64,000 nucleotides of DNA. Origin: Stackebrandtia endophytica. GTDB lineage: Bacteria > Actinomycetota > Actinomycetes > Mycobacteriales > Micromonosporaceae. Each line of letters opens with the position of its first letter. Position 1 is the stretch's first letter. The stretch spans positions 2,108,001 through 2,172,000 of the forward strand of contig NZ_VFOW01000001.1 of the NCBI RefSeq assembly GCF_006716355.1. Reading direction: 5' to 3'. Below are positions 52,883 to 63,180 of the stretch, in pieces. Under the pieces are notes generated by a model. It searched no databases and was not told the origin of the DNA. It saw nothing but the letters and a program-made list of their open reading frames with translations. Position numbers and translations under genes: made by a program.

Positions 52883-54238
52883 ATGCTCGCCGTGCTGCGT
52901 AACACCACCTACCGACGGTTGTTCACCGCTCAGGTGGTCGCGTTGTCGGGAACCGGGCTGGCAACGGTCGCACTCGGACTGCTCGCCTACGACCTCTCGG
53001 GCGGAAACGCCTCGGCCGTACTGGGCACCGCGTTGGCCATCAAGATGATCGCCTATGTGGTGATCGCACCGGTCGTGACCGCCATGACCGACCGGATCCC
53101 ACCTCGGACCCTGTTGATCACCATGGACGCCACTCGCGCATTGATCGCCTCGGCCCTCCCGTTCGTGACGCAGGTGTGGCAGGTCTACGTGCTGATCTTC
53201 CTGCTACAGGCCGCATCGGCGACATTCACACCGACATTCCAGGCGACCATCCCACGGGTACTTTCGAACGAAGCCGACTACACCCGCGCACTGTCGCTGT
53301 CCCGGCTGGCCTACGACCTGGAGAGCCTGGTCAGCCCGATCCTGGCCGCCAGCCTCCTCACACTGGTCTCCTACGGTTGGTTGTTCACCGGTACCGGAGT
53401 CGGGTTCCTCGCCTCCGGGCTGCTGGTGGCGTCGGTCGTCCTTCCCCGCCCCGGAACCGCTCAACGGTCCGGCGGGCGATGGACGAACATCGGATTCGGC
53501 ACCCGGCTGTACCTGGCGACGCCCCGGTTGCGCGCCCTGTCGGCGCTCAACATGGCGGTAGCAGCCGCCGGTGCCGTGGTCATCGTGAACACCGTCGTCC
53601 TCGTTCGGGACCACCTGCACCGCGACGTCACCTCCGTCGCCGTCGCGCTGGCAGCCTACGGAGCGGGATCGATGACCGTGGCGGTCCTGCTGCCTCGTGT
53701 CCTGGACCGCCTCCGCGATCGGCGACTCATGCCGCCGGCGGCCATGGTGCTCGCCCTGGCGTTGGCGGTCCTCACCGCCACACTCCACTTCGATGCCCTG
53801 ACCTGGCCGTTCCTCTTGACAATCTGGGCGATTCTCGGCGCGGCCACCGCCGTCGTCCTCACCCCCGTGGGTCGTCTGGTGCATCGTTCGGCCCGGTCAC
53901 CGGACCTGCCCGCCGCATTCGCGGCGCAGTTCTCGCTGTCGCACGCGTGCTGGCTGGTGACCTATCCGCTCACCGGATGGTTGGCGACGACCTCGATGAC
54001 CGCGGCGGCGGCAACGGCAACCCTGATCACCGCCGTCACCGCCACCGCGGCCGCGATGCTATGGCCCACAAGTGATCCCGCAACCCTGCCTCACGTCCAC
54101 ACCGATCTACCACCGGGCCATCCGCACTTGGCCGACGCCGCGCCCACAGGACACGGGTACCGCCATACCCACCATTACGTCATCGACCGACTGCATTCTC
54201 GGTGGCCGTTGAGCGCGACAGGACGGGTCAACGGATGA
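52883..54238 (+). CDS. MFS efflux transporter with histidine-rich C-terminus
   Basis: From ATG 52883 (AAGGA upstream) this is 451 residues with 10-12 membrane helices, starting LAVLRNTTYRRLFTAQVVALSGTGLATVALGLLAYDL as in MFS antiporters. The C-terminal 50 residues are rich in His (HVHTDLPPGHPHLADAAPTG, then YRHTHHYV). With the adjacent ArsR metal sensor this points to Ni/Co/Zn export. Its 3' end overlaps the convergent ABC permease gene by 11 bp. Confidence 0.88.
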   Translation: MLAVLRNTTYRRLFTAQVVALSGTGLATVALGLLAYDLSGGNASAVLGTALAIKMIAYVVIAPVVTAMTDRIPPRTLLITMDATRALIASALPFVTQVWQVYVLIFLLQAASATFTPTFQATIPRVLSNEADYTRALSLSRLAYDLESLVSPILAASLLTLVSYGWLFTGTGVGFLASGLLVASVVLPRPGTAQRSGGRWTNIGFGTRLYLATPRLRALSALNMAVAAAGAVVIVNTVVLVRDHLHRDVTSVAVALAAYGAGSMTVAVLLPRVLDRLRDRRLMPPAAMVLALALAVLTATLHFDALTWPFLLTIWAILGAATAVVLTPVGRLVHRSARSPDLPAAFAAQFSLSHACWLVTYPLTGWLATTSMTAAAATATLITAVTATAAAMLWPTSDPATLPHVHTDLPPGHPHLADAAPTGHGYRHTHHYVIDRLHSRWPLSATGRVNG

Positions 54239-55796
54239 GGTGGCGCAGGGCTCTGGCACCCACCGCGACCAGAAACATCCCGCCCGCCGCAGCCGCGACC
54301 AGCCACGGCGACGGGCCGACCGGACTGCCGTCCACCAGGACGACTCCCATGTAGTCGGTCGCCGCGACCTGGTTGGCCGCGCAGTACCAGAGCAACGTGT
54401 ACACCACTTGAAACGGCCGATGGCTGCGGCTGAGAACACCCAGCATGAGCGCCAACGACGGAATGAACACCGCGCCGGCGAACCACGCAACGACTCCCGC
54501 ACCGTCCGATGTAATCATCATGCGCGCCAGCGGTCCGATCGCGACGGCGGCGGTGAACACCACGCCGGCGGCCCATTCGGCCATCAGCTGCCGATGGACA
54601 CCCGGGTAGCCGCCCATGAGCGTCTCCACACCGTTCTCACGGCGTTGGGTACCGAGGCGGGACCAGATCAGGACCGGCCAGATCCAGGCGACGATGAGGG
54701 TCGCGGTGACCGCGTCGCGGCCGTTCACCAGGCCACTGGGCACCGCCACCACCGCGGCGTTGACTCCGGCGGCGACCAGCCACCACCACGGCGAGATCCC
54801 CTGCACCAGAACGCGTATCTCTCCCGCCAACAGCCGTCCGACGGCGAAGCGACGCCGAAACCCCGTCATCCGCCGATAGACCGGACGCCACGACCTCGCG
54901 GCGACGGGCACCGGCGGCGGCTCCGATCGGTTCACCCGTGGCGGCGCCGCCGAGGCGCGGCTCGGGTCGAATCGTCCGAACCAGATCGACGGCGACACCG
55001 CCAGAACGACGGCCACCGCCACCATGACCAGTTGCCCGGTGACCAACGGCGACGACGGCTCCAAGCCCTCCCAGACGAACACACCCAGCGGCCGCCCCAC
55101 CTCGGTAAAGCCCAGACTGAACTCCGCACCGTCGGGCAATCCCTGCGCGGCCATCGCCTCGCGCATCGACACCCCCAGCACGCCGTCGCCCAAAAACAGT
55201 CCTTGACCGCCGATACCGAAGAACAGCCACACGAAGAACCACCCGATGTTCCCGATACCGCCCCGCAGAATCGGAATGGTCTCCACGAGCAGGGCCGCAG
55301 CGGCCGTCAACGCCAGCACCGGCAGGGTGAACAACAGAAACGGCATGACCAGTGCGACCGGATCGACGGTCGCGACCTCCTGCCGTACCAGTTGAAGCGC
55401 CAGTGCCGCGATCGCCAACACTCCGGCCATCGACGTGAGCACCAGCAGGTTGCTCCAGAATTTGCCGAGCAGGTAGCCGATCCTCGACAACGGTGTGGCG
55501 GCGAGGATCTGACCGACGCCGGTATCCCGGTCGCGGGTGATGGAACCGCGCACCACGTAGAACCCGCCCAGCATCAGCCACAACGCCCCAGCCAACGCGG
55601 TCGCGGTGCCGCTGTAGGCGCTGTTGTAGAGACCGCGATACCCGCCGGCGTCGAGGATCACGAACAACGACGTCGCCGGCGGCAACGCTAGATACGCCAA
55701 GCCGACCGCGGCACTCAACGTGACCAGATAGGCCGTGCGACGGGTCCGCTCTCGAAAGTCCGCCACGCCCAAGGCGTGCAGCGTCCGGGCACTCAT
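54228..55796 (-). CDS. ABC-2-type exporter permease
   Basis: This 522-residue protein has about twelve membrane helices in two halves, separated by a cytoplasmic Arg-rich stretch. The segment VVRGSITRDRDTGVGQILAATPLSRIGYLLGKFWSNLLVL is typical of ABC-2 permeases of the bacitracin/antibiotic exporter type. Its ATG overlaps the stop of the ATPase gene. It is the last gene of the CPBP-ATPase-permease operon. Confidence 0.85.
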   Translation of the reverse strand: MSARTLHALGVADFRERTRRTAYLVTLSAAVGLAYLALPPATSLFVILDAGGYRGLYNSAYSGTATALAGALWLMLGGFYVVRGSITRDRDTGVGQILAATPLSRIGYLLGKFWSNLLVLTSMAGVLAIAALALQLVRQEVATVDPVALVMPFLLFTLPVLALTAAAALLVETIPILRGGIGNIGWFFVWLFFGIGGQGLFLGDGVLGVSMREAMAAQGLPDGAEFSLGFTEVGRPLGVFVWEGLEPSSPLVTGQLVMVAVAVVLAVSPSIWFGRFDPSRASAAPPRVNRSEPPPVPVAARSWRPVYRRMTGFRRRFAVGRLLAGEIRVLVQGISPWWWLVAAGVNAAVVAVPSGLVNGRDAVTATLIVAWIWPVLIWSRLGTQRRENGVETLMGGYPGVHRQLMAEWAAGVVFTAAVAIGPLARMMITSDGAGVVAWFAGAVFIPSLALMLGVLSRSHRPFQVVYTLLWYCAANQVAATDYMGVVLVDGSPVGPSPWLVAAAAGGMFLVAVGARALRHLIR

Positions 55797-56665
55797 CGGC
55801 GCCTCCCGTCGATGACGGTGAGGTAGGCGTCCTCAAGATCGGGTGCGACGGGCACCGCCTCCGGTATCGGCGGGACGGGCGAGAGCATCCGCACCCGCAC
55901 GTCGTCACCGGTGCGGATGATCCGGCTGACCACGTACCGGTCTCGGATGGCGGCGAGCGCATGAGCGGGCAACGTCGCCTCCCACACCATGCCCTCGGCC
56001 CTACCCAACAGATCCTGTGGGCTGCCGCCTACTCGCAGGGTGCCGTCGACCAAGACCGCGACCCGTGAGGCGACCGACTCGATGTCCGAAACGATGTGGG
56101 TGGACAGGAGCACGATCCGGTCGGCGGCCAGGTCGCTGAGCAGGTTCCGGAACACGACCCGTTCCTCGGGATCGAGTCCCGCCGTCGGCTCGTCGACGAT
56201 CAACAACTGCGGGTCGGCCAGCAGAGCTTGGGCGATACCCACCCGCCGCAGCATGCCACCGGAGTACTTCCCCAGTGGACGGCGTCCCGCCCCGGTCAGG
56301 TCGAACAGCTCCAGCAGTTCGTCGATCCGTTGAGCGGCGAGCCGCCGGGGTAGGCCCTTGACGGCGGCGAGATAGGAGAGGAACTCCCGCGCACTCAACT
56401 GCGGGTAGACGCCGAAGTCCTGCGGCAGATAGCCGAGGACCTCGCGCAGCCGGTTCGGCGAGGTCGCGATGTCGGTGCCGTTCCACAGGACCCGGCCGCT
56501 GCTGGGCCGGGTGACGGTGGCGAGGATGCGCATCAGCGAGGACTTCCCGGCCCCGTTGGGCCCCAACAGACCCAGCACCCCCGGTCCGATGTCGAGGGTC
56601 ACTCTGTCGACGGCCTGTTTCCCGCCCCGATAGGTCTTTCCCACGTCGTCGATCTCAAGCAGCAC
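55793..56665 (-). CDS. ABC exporter ATPase
   Basis: GTG 56665 (GGGAGG 3-4 nt upstream, inside the CPBP gene end) gives 290 residues. Walker A GPNGAGKSS, LGYLPQDFGVYP, signature YSGGMLRRVG, Walker B LLIVDEPTAGLDPEE and STH are present, with a C-terminal DrrA-like extension. It drives the following permease. The start overlaps the CPBP stop by 11 bp. Confidence 0.9.
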   Translation of the reverse strand: MLLEIDDVGKTYRGGKQAVDRVTLDIGPGVLGLLGPNGAGKSSLMRILATVTRPSSGRVLWNGTDIATSPNRLREVLGYLPQDFGVYPQLSAREFLSYLAAVKGLPRRLAAQRIDELLELFDLTGAGRRPLGKYSGGMLRRVGIAQALLADPQLLIVDEPTAGLDPEERVVFRNLLSDLAADRIVLLSTHIVSDIESVASRVAVLVDGTLRVGGSPQDLLGRAEGMVWEATLPAHALAAIRDRYVVSRIIRTGDDVRVRMLSPVPPIPEAVPVAPDLEDAYLTVIDGRRR

Positions 56666-57491
56666 GGGCCCTCCCGAGTTCAGTGTCGATAATGGAGTTC
56701 TGGTGGAGTCGTCCGGTGGCCAACAACCACACACAGACGGCGATCATCGGGGCGGCTTCCAGAAGGTTGACGACCCAGCGGTCGATGCCGCTCTGCTGCA
56801 CCAACAGCGGATAGGAGAAGGTGCCGATGATCATGTTGTTGCCCGCGTGGGCGAGACAGGGCACCCAGATGCTGCCCGATCGCAACAGCAGCCACGCGAG
56901 GATGATCGCCTGCGCCATGAGCAGCGGCGTCCAGGTCACCAGGGTCAGCGCGTGGTCCACGTCCCCGGTGTAATCGGTGAAGACGAGGGGAAAATGCCAA
57001 GCGGCCCAAACGATCCCGGTGATGAGAGCGGCGACGACCGGACCACGACCGGTTCGCTGTTGGAGGTAACCGCGCCACCCGAATTCCTCACCCCAGAAGA
57101 TCGGCATGGCGATGATCGGCGCCGCCAGCGCCATCAACGACACCGACCAGAGAGGGACGTCCGCACCGAACACCAACTCCGGTACCGCAGGCAGGTCAAG
57201 CCGCAACAGCCCGAAGGCGGCGGCGATGCCGACCGACGCCGCGAGGATCACCACCGGCCCGATCCAGGCCATCAGGTAATAGCGTTTCGCCTGCCCGAGA
57301 CGCAACCGAAGCCGGGCGTCACCGAACCCCTCCCGGGTGACCCAGGTGCGAACGATCAGCGCCGCCACCGCCGGTGAGAACGCCATGGGCAACTGCACCA
57401 GCGGGTTGACCAGCGACTCCCCGAATACGAAGCCGACCACGAACATGGTTCCCCATGTCAGGCCGAACGATATGAGCAGGAATGTGACCAT
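56655..57491 (-). CDS. CPBP-family intramembrane metalloprotease
   Basis: ATG 57491 is chosen because AGGAG lies 7 nt upstream; product 278 residues with about eight membrane helices. The family motifs appear in order: GEEFGWRGYLQQR (EExxxR), WAAWHFPL (FxxxH-like) and HAGNN. Such Abi/CPBP proteases process prenylated or bacteriocin-like peptides or give self-immunity. It heads the operon with an exporter and faces a two-component system, suggesting peptide maturation or defence. Confidence 0.88.
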   Translation of the reverse strand: MVTFLLISFGLTWGTMFVVGFVFGESLVNPLVQLPMAFSPAVAALIVRTWVTREGFGDARLRLRLGQAKRYYLMAWIGPVVILAASVGIAAAFGLLRLDLPAVPELVFGADVPLWSVSLMALAAPIIAMPIFWGEEFGWRGYLQQRTGRGPVVAALITGIVWAAWHFPLVFTDYTGDVDHALTLVTWTPLLMAQAIILAWLLLRSGSIWVPCLAHAGNNMIIGTFSYPLLVQQSGIDRWVVNLLEAAPMIAVCVWLLATGRLHQNSIIDTELGRARAA

Positions 57492-57568
57492 TCCCCTTCT
57501 CCTGTGTCCCATGGCTTTCAGACAACCAGCCGCGGCACTCCCCGTCACTACGCCCAGATATCGACCTC

Positions 57569-57588
57569 GGGTATGGCAGGCCATACCC
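57569..57588. promoter_or_regulatory. Palindrome between the CPBP operon and the sensor kinase gene
   Basis: gggtatgg-cagg-ccataccc is a perfect 8-bp inverted repeat in the 144-bp divergent gap. It suits dimer binding by the LuxR-type response regulator encoded here. Confidence 0.65.
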
Positions 57589-57635
57589 CCGATCGAATGA
57601 CGTGCCCGCTCACGTCGCGAATTATCGTGGTGGGC

Positions 57636-58973
57636 ATGCCCCGACCCCGACCCCGGACCGCCCTGGCGGCGGTGCTGTGGCCCCGGCTGCCTCTCAGCAG
57701 CTGGCCCTGGCGGTCGGCCGGCTACCTCATCGCGACGATGCCGGTGGCCCTCGCGGCGATCACCGTCCTCGGTGTTCCGTGGCTGATCCTCGCGGTGAAA
57801 CTGGCCACCGGTGGCATGCCGCTCGTCGACGCCACGGGGCTGATCCTGGTCGGGGTCGCGGTGATCGCGGTGGTCGGTCCACTGGTCGCGGCTCCGTTGG
57901 CCGACCTGGAGCGCCGCCGACTGCATCTGGTGGACACCCGCCCCCTCGACGCGCCGGCGACCGAGACCGGCGGGCCACTGGAACGCCTGCGGGCCCGATA
58001 CGGCGATCCGAGGGCCTGGCGTGAGGTCGGCTACGTCTGCCTGCTGGCCACCGTGACTCCCGTCCTGATCGGGGTGCTGGCGACGGTCGTCCTGCTGGCG
58101 GGCAGTTTCGTCGCCAGTCCGTTCCTGGTCATGGCGCAAGGCCCCGGCAACACCCCGGTCGCCCTGGGCTTCAGTCAGATCACCACTGTGGAGCAATCAA
58201 CGCCCTATGTGGTGGCCGGCCTCGGGTTGATCGTGCTGTTGCCATACCTGGTGACCCTGGTGGCGGGCGGCCACGGCGCGGCGGCTCGGACACTGCTGAC
58301 CGGTGGATCCGGTCGGCGGCTGCGCGCCGAACTCATCGAAGTCTCGCAGTCCCGTACCCGGCTGGTGAACGCGTTCGAAGCCGAACGCCGCAGGATAGAG
58401 CGGGACCTGCACGACGGGGCGCAACAACGCCTGGTCAGTCTCACCTTGAAGCTCGGACTCGCGCGCCTCGACCTGCCGCCGGACTCACCGGCGGCCACGG
58501 TGGTCGGTGAGGCACACGACCAGGCCAAACAGCTCATGGCGGAGTTGCGGGAACTCATTCACGGCATCCAGCCACAGATCCTCACCGACCTCGGGCTGGG
58601 CGCGGCCATCGAAGAACTCGCCGAGTCGGCACCGATACCGGTGGACGTCGACACCACATTGGATCGGAGACTGCCCGGCCCGATCGAGAACACCGCCTAC
58701 TTCGTCGTCTCCGAAGCCCTCACCAACGTCGCCAAACACAGTGGGGCCACCGAGGCGACCGTGCGGACGCGCCATCACGACGACCTCCTCACCGTCGAGA
58801 TCGGCGACAACGGTCACGGCGGCGCCGACCCGGTCGGCGGCACCGGGCTGACCGGCCTGGCCGACCGGGTGGCGGTGACCGGTGGCAGGATGCTGCTGTC
58901 CAGCCCGATCGGCGGGCCGACCGTCCTATGTGTGGAGGTACCATGCGGCCCGAGCCCGCGACCGTCCGAATAG
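57636..58973 (+). CDS. Sensor histidine kinase (HisKA_3 type)
   Basis: From ATG 57636 this is 445 residues (a GTG six bases upstream is possible). Four membrane helices in two pairs precede the dimerisation domain with the phospho-accepting histidine in ERRRIERDLHDGAQQRLVSL and the HATPase domain (NTAYFVVSEALTNVAKHSGAT, EIGDNGHGG, GTGLTGLADRV). NarL-class partner of the next gene, which it overlaps by 31 bp. It probably senses envelope damage or a peptide and controls the divergent exporter. Confidence 0.9.
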   Translation: MPRPRPRTALAAVLWPRLPLSSWPWRSAGYLIATMPVALAAITVLGVPWLILAVKLATGGMPLVDATGLILVGVAVIAVVGPLVAAPLADLERRRLHLVDTRPLDAPATETGGPLERLRARYGDPRAWREVGYVCLLATVTPVLIGVLATVVLLAGSFVASPFLVMAQGPGNTPVALGFSQITTVEQSTPYVVAGLGLIVLLPYLVTLVAGGHGAAARTLLTGGSGRRLRAELIEVSQSRTRLVNAFEAERRRIERDLHDGAQQRLVSLTLKLGLARLDLPPDSPAATVVGEAHDQAKQLMAELRELIHGIQPQILTDLGLGAAIEELAESAPIPVDVDTTLDRRLPGPIENTAYFVVSEALTNVAKHSGATEATVRTRHHDDLLTVEIGDNGHGGADPVGGTGLTGLADRVAVTGGRMLLSSPIGGPTVLCVEVPCGPSPRPSE

Positions 58974-59620
58974 TCCTCGCCGAGGACGGTGTCCTGCTGC
59001 GCGAGGGCCTCGCGGGGCTGTTCGACCGGTTCGGGTTTCAGGTGGCCGCCACGGTCGGCGACGCCGAGGCACTCAGGGACGCCGTCGCCGAACACCGCCC
59101 GGACATGGTCGTCACCGACATCCGAATGCCGCCCGGGTTCACCGACGAGGGGCTGCGTGCGGCCGTGGAGTTGCGTCGCGTGAATCCGACGCTGGCGGTG
59201 GTCGTGCTCAGCCAGTACGTCCAGCACGCCTATGCCGCCGACCTGCTCGACTCCGGGGACGGTCGCGGGGTCGGGTATCTGCTGAAGGATCGGGTCGTCG
59301 ACGTCGAAGACTTCATCGACGCGCTGCGCCGGGTCGCGGCGGGTGGCACGGTCGTCGATCCGCAGGTGATCAGCCAACTGGTGCGGCGGCGCAGCAATCC
59401 GTTGTCGGCGCTGTCCCCTCGGGAGCGCGAGGTGTTGTCGTTGATCGCCGAAGGGCATTCCAACGCGGCGATCGCGCGACGGTTGTTCGTCTCCGATCCG
59501 GCGGTCGGCAAGCACGTCGGCAACATCCTGGCGAAACTGAACCTTCCACCGACCGACGACACCAACCGTCGGGTTATGGCCGTCCTGGCCTATCTCAGAG
59601 GCGACGGCGAGTCCGGATAG
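58943..59620 (+). CDS. NarL/LuxR-family response regulator
   Basis: ATG 58943 with GGAGGT 3 nt upstream gives 225 residues. The receiver has acidic residues in LAEDG, the phospho-acceptor Asp59 (VVTDIRMPP) and a conserved Lys (YLLKDRV). The C-terminal LuxR HTH reads LSPREREVLSLIAEGHSNAAIARRLFVSDPAVGKHVGNILAKL. Partner of the overlapping kinase; likely binds the palindrome at 57569. Confidence 0.93.
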   Translation: MRPEPATVRIVLAEDGVLLREGLAGLFDRFGFQVAATVGDAEALRDAVAEHRPDMVVTDIRMPPGFTDEGLRAAVELRRVNPTLAVVVLSQYVQHAYAADLLDSGDGRGVGYLLKDRVVDVEDFIDALRRVAAGGTVVDPQVISQLVRRRSNPLSALSPREREVLSLIAEGHSNAAIARRLFVSDPAVGKHVGNILAKLNLPPTDDTNRRVMAVLAYLRGDGESG

Positions 59621-59707
59621 CCGCCACACGCCTCCCAGTCTGCTCCACACTGATCGGACGCGGTGGACATTGACGCCACCCTCACCGTTGTCGCCAGGAC
59701 CCCGGTC

Positions 59708-60071
59708 CCCCCAACCGAAGCCGTCGGCGGCTGTCTGACCGCAACGCAGCCAGGTGTGCGTGTGGGCCGCGCCCGTCCAGGTGCGGCAGGCGAACCGGCC
59801 GTCCAGGTGCGGCGTTCTGCCGGAGGCAGACCGAAAAACAGAGCGCAAGACGCTCGCGGGCGCCGCCAGACACGTGCCTGGGCAACCGCGCCGCGCCCGT
59901 CCACGACGCAGTCAGACACGTGCCTGCGCATCTGGGCCGAGCCCAGTCCAGGTGCGGCAGACGAACCGGCCGTCCAGGTGCGCGTATGACAAGACGTGGA
60001 CCGGCGCCGCCTACGGTTTTGGTAGGCAAGCCGGTCCACGACGCAGTCAGACACGTGCCTGGGCAGGCGCG
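59708..60071. repeat. Dispersed hairpin repeat, locus C
   Basis: The core hairpin 59995-60040 has perfect 11-bp outer arms cgtggaccggc/gccggtccacg and inner gcctac/gtaggc. Left-end pieces recur three times (agacacgtgcctg at about 59869, 59915 and 60049), and gtccaggtgcg recurs at least four times. The element ends at the TAA of korB (60072-60074) with the same cgcg next to it as in locus B. No gene is credible in this 450-bp gap. Confidence 0.85.
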
Positions 60072-61106
60072 TTAGAGAATGGTCCAGGTGTCGGGGCCAG
60101 TCAGGAGTTTCGCCAGTTCGGCGTCGGCGGCTCCGTCGCTTTGCGCTTCGGCTACCTGTTGGCGGACTACTGAGTCGTAGGTGTCTCGACGGGTTGATCG
60201 GAAGATTCCGATCGGGGTGTGGTCGAGGTTTTCACCGGATAGGCGGGAGAGCGCGAAGGCGTAGGACGGGTCGGCGACGGTGGAGTCGTGGACGACTATC
60301 TGGTCGGCGGAGACGTCGGCGGTTTCGGCTACTTCTACGCCCCAACCGTTGCGGATGACGCAGTATTTTCCTTCGGGCCCGAAGACGATGGGTTCGCCGT
60401 GTTCCAGGCGGATCAGGGTCTCATCGCGGGATTCGGGGGATTTCAGGACTTCGAAGGCGTCGTCGTTGAAGATCGGGCAGTTCTGGTAGATCTCGACGAA
60501 GGCGCTGCCCTGGTGGTTGGCGGCGTCGCGCAGCACCTGTTGGAGGTGCTTGCGGTCGGAGTCCAGGGTACGGGCCACAAAGGAGGCTTCGGCGCCCAAT
60601 GCCAGTGACAGCGGGTTGAAGGGCGCGTCGGCGGAACCGTACGGTGTGGACTTGGTGATCTTGCCGGTCTCGGAGGTCGGCGAGTACTGGCCCTTGGTGA
60701 GTCCGTAGATCCGGTTGTTGAACAGCAGGATCTTCAGGTTCACGTTGCGTCGCAGCGCGTGGATCAGGTGGTTTCCGCCGATGGAGAGGGCGTCGCCGTC
60801 ACCGGTGACGACCCAGACCGACAGGTCGGAGCGGCTGGTGGCCAGTCCGGTGGCGATCGCGGGGGCGCGGCCGTGGATCGAGTGCATCCCGTAGGTGTTG
60901 AGGTAGTACGGGAAGCGGGAGGAGCAGCCGATGCCGGAGACGAAGCAGATGCGTTCGCGTTCGAGCCCGAGTTCGGGGAGGAACGACTGCACCGCGGCCA
61001 GGATGGCGTAGTCACCGCAGCCGGGGCACCAGCGGACTTCTTGATCGCTCTTGAAGTCCTTGGCCTTCAACGGCTGCAGCGGCAGGGAGACGCGGGCTTC
61101 AGACAT
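60072..61106 (-). CDS. korB: 2-oxoacid:ferredoxin oxidoreductase, beta subunit
   Basis: This 344-residue subunit binds thiamine diphosphate and an iron-sulfur cluster. It shows [46 protein letters not shown], the ThDP motif [21 protein letters not shown] and [14 protein letters not shown]. With KorA it oxidises 2-oxoglutarate (or a related 2-oxoacid) to the acyl-CoA, reducing ferredoxin, as in mycobacteria, and may bypass the usual dehydrogenase in the TCA cycle. The start overlaps korA by 8 bp. Confidence 0.93.
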   Translation of the reverse strand: MSEARVSLPLQPLKAKDFKSDQEVRWCPGCGDYAILAAVQSFLPELGLERERICFVSGIGCSSRFPYYLNTYGMHSIHGRAPAIATGLATSRSDLSVWVVTGDGDALSIGGNHLIHALRRNVNLKILLFNNRIYGLTKGQYSPTSETGKITKSTPYGSADAPFNPLSLALGAEASFVARTLDSDRKHLQQVLRDAANHQGSAFVEIYQNCPIFNDDAFEVLKSPESRDETLIRLEHGEPIVFGPEGKYCVIRNGWGVEVAETADVSADQIVVHDSTVADPSYAFALSRLSGENLDHTPIGIFRSTRRDTYDSVVRQQVAEAQSDGAADAELAKLLTGPDTWTIL

Positions 61107-62952
61107 TCTTGACGACCTCTTCCAGCACCGATTCGAGTTCGTGTGATGTGAACGGGAGTCCGCGCACCTGGTTGTAGGGCACCACGTCGGTGCCGTAGGT
61201 GGACCGCAGCACGCTCGACAGTTGTCCGAGGTTCATCTCGGGCACCACGACCTTGTCGTAGGAGTCGAGGATGTCGGCGAGGTTGGCCGGCATCGGGTTG
61301 AGGTGCCGCAGGTGCGCCTGCGCGATGTTCATGCCTCGCGACCGCAGGGCGCGGCAGGCCGCGCCGATGGGTCCGTAGGTCGATCCCCAGCCGAGGACCA
61401 GGACTTTCGCCTGGCCTTCGGGGTCTTCGACGGTCACGTCGGGGACGGGGATCTCGGCGATTCGGCGGGCCCGGATGCGGACCATGTGGTCGTGGTTGGC
61501 GGGGTCGTAGGAGATGTCTCCGGTGCCGTCGCGTTTCTCCAGGCCGCCGATGCGGTGTTGCAGACCGGGTGTGCCGGGTACCGCCCATGGCCGGGCGAGG
61601 GTTTCGGGGTCGCGTTTGTAGGCCCAGAACACCTCGCTGCCGTCGTCGAGGGTGTGGTTGGGTCCGGTGGCGAACTCGACGCGCAGGTCGGGTAGCGACG
61701 ACACGTCGGGCAGCTGCCAGGGTTCGGAACCGTTGGCGAGGTAGCCGTCGGACAGCAGCATGACCGGGGTGCGGTATGTCAATGCGATCCGGCTGGCTTC
61801 GATGGCCATGTGGAAGCAGTCGGACGGGGTGCAGGGCGCCAGCACCACGATGGGGGCTTCGCCGTGTCGGCCGTGCAGCGCCATCATCAGGTCGGCCTGC
61901 TCGGTCTTGGTCGGCAGTCCCGTGGAGGGTCCGGCGCGTTGTACGTCGACGATGACCAGCGGCAGTTCCAGGGACACCGCCAGCGAGATCGTCTCGGATT
62001 TCAACGCGATTCCGGGGCCGGAGCTGGTGGTGACGCCCAGCGCGCCTCCGTAGGAGGCGCCGAGTGCGGCGCCGACGGCGGCGATCTCGTCTTCGGCTTG
62101 GAAGGTCGTGACGCCGAACCGCTTGTGTTTGCTGAGTTCGTGGAGGATGTCGGAGGCCGGCGTGATCGGGTAGGCGCCGAGGAAGACCGGCAGTTTCGCG
62201 CGGACTCCGGAGGCGACGAGGCCGTAGGCCAGCGCGAGGTTTCCGGTGATGTTGCGGTAGGTGCCGGGCGCGAGGTTGGCCGGCGGTACCTCGTAGCGAA
62301 CCGAGAAGGCCTCGGTGGTCTCGCCGTAGGCGTGGCCGGCGCGCAGCGCGGCGATGTTGGCCTGAGCGATCTCGGGGCGCGCGGCGAACTTCTTGGAGAT
62401 GAACGATTCGGTGGTGTCGGTGGGGCGCGAGTACAGCCACGACACCAGGCCCAGCGCGAACATGTTCTTGGCGCGGGCCGCCTCGTTCTTACCGATGTCG
62501 AATGAGGACAGTGCCTCGATCGTCAGGGAGGTCAACGGGACCGGGTGAACCTGGTACGGCTCCAGCGAGTCGTCCTCAAGCGGGTTGGCGGCGTAGCCGA
62601 CCTTCTTGAGGTTTCGCGGCGTGAATTCGTCGGAGTTGACGACGATGGTGGCGCCGCGGGGGACGTCGGGCAGGTTCGCCTTCAGTGCGGCCGGGTTCAT
62701 CGCCACCAGGACGCCGGGCTCGTCGCCGGGGGTGAGGATGTCGGTGTCGGCGAAGTGGATCTGGAAGCTCGACACTCCCGGCAGGGTTCCGGCGGGGGCG
62801 CGGATCTCGGCGGGGAAGTTGGGCAGAGTCGATAGGTCGTTACCGAGTTTGGCGGTCTCGGCGGTAAACCGATCCCCCGTCAACTGCATTCCGTCGCCGG
62901 AGTCTCCCGCGAATCGGATGACAACCCGGTCCAATTGCCGGACGGTGTTCAC
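61099..62952 (-). CDS. korA: 2-oxoacid:ferredoxin oxidoreductase, alpha (gamma-alpha fused) subunit
   Basis: This 617-residue protein fuses the gamma domain ([38 protein letters not shown]) to the alpha pyrimidine-binding domain ([57 protein letters not shown]). The C-terminal part reads [20 protein letters not shown]. This is the mycobacterial KorA form. GTG 62952 is used; AAGGAG lies about 12 nt upstream. First gene of korAB. Confidence 0.93.
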   Translation of the reverse strand: MNTVRQLDRVVIRFAGDSGDGMQLTGDRFTAETAKLGNDLSTLPNFPAEIRAPAGTLPGVSSFQIHFADTDILTPGDEPGVLVAMNPAALKANLPDVPRGATIVVNSDEFTPRNLKKVGYAANPLEDDSLEPYQVHPVPLTSLTIEALSSFDIGKNEAARAKNMFALGLVSWLYSRPTDTTESFISKKFAARPEIAQANIAALRAGHAYGETTEAFSVRYEVPPANLAPGTYRNITGNLALAYGLVASGVRAKLPVFLGAYPITPASDILHELSKHKRFGVTTFQAEDEIAAVGAALGASYGGALGVTTSSGPGIALKSETISLAVSLELPLVIVDVQRAGPSTGLPTKTEQADLMMALHGRHGEAPIVVLAPCTPSDCFHMAIEASRIALTYRTPVMLLSDGYLANGSEPWQLPDVSSLPDLRVEFATGPNHTLDDGSEVFWAYKRDPETLARPWAVPGTPGLQHRIGGLEKRDGTGDISYDPANHDHMVRIRARRIAEIPVPDVTVEDPEGQAKVLVLGWGSTYGPIGAACRALRSRGMNIAQAHLRHLNPMPANLADILDSYDKVVVPEMNLGQLSSVLRSTYGTDVVPYNQVRGLPFTSHELESVLEEVVKNV

Positions 62953-63180
62953 CTTTATGCACTCTCCTTGGCGGGCTGGCAGCGACGAAATCCCGCTCCT
63001 TCATACACTCGCGATCGTACGTCGACACGAGCGGGATATCGCGGTGTGTGTCCGACGACATCGTTGTCGTCAGCGCAAAAGGAGCGTGAAAACTCCCGAA
63101 CACGCGTATTCGACGTCACACGGCGGACCAGAGTACGCACAGTGACATCGACTCGGCTCGGCTGCCCTACCGTTATTCCG

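Noticed and set aside
54240-55691. Plus-strand frame over the ABC permease (483 codons)
   Set aside because: Arg/His/Pro-rich shadow of a multi-helix membrane protein gene.
59590-60173. Small frames between the response regulator and korB
   Set aside because: All read through repeat locus C and share repeat-derived peptides; none has a ribosome site with a plausible product.
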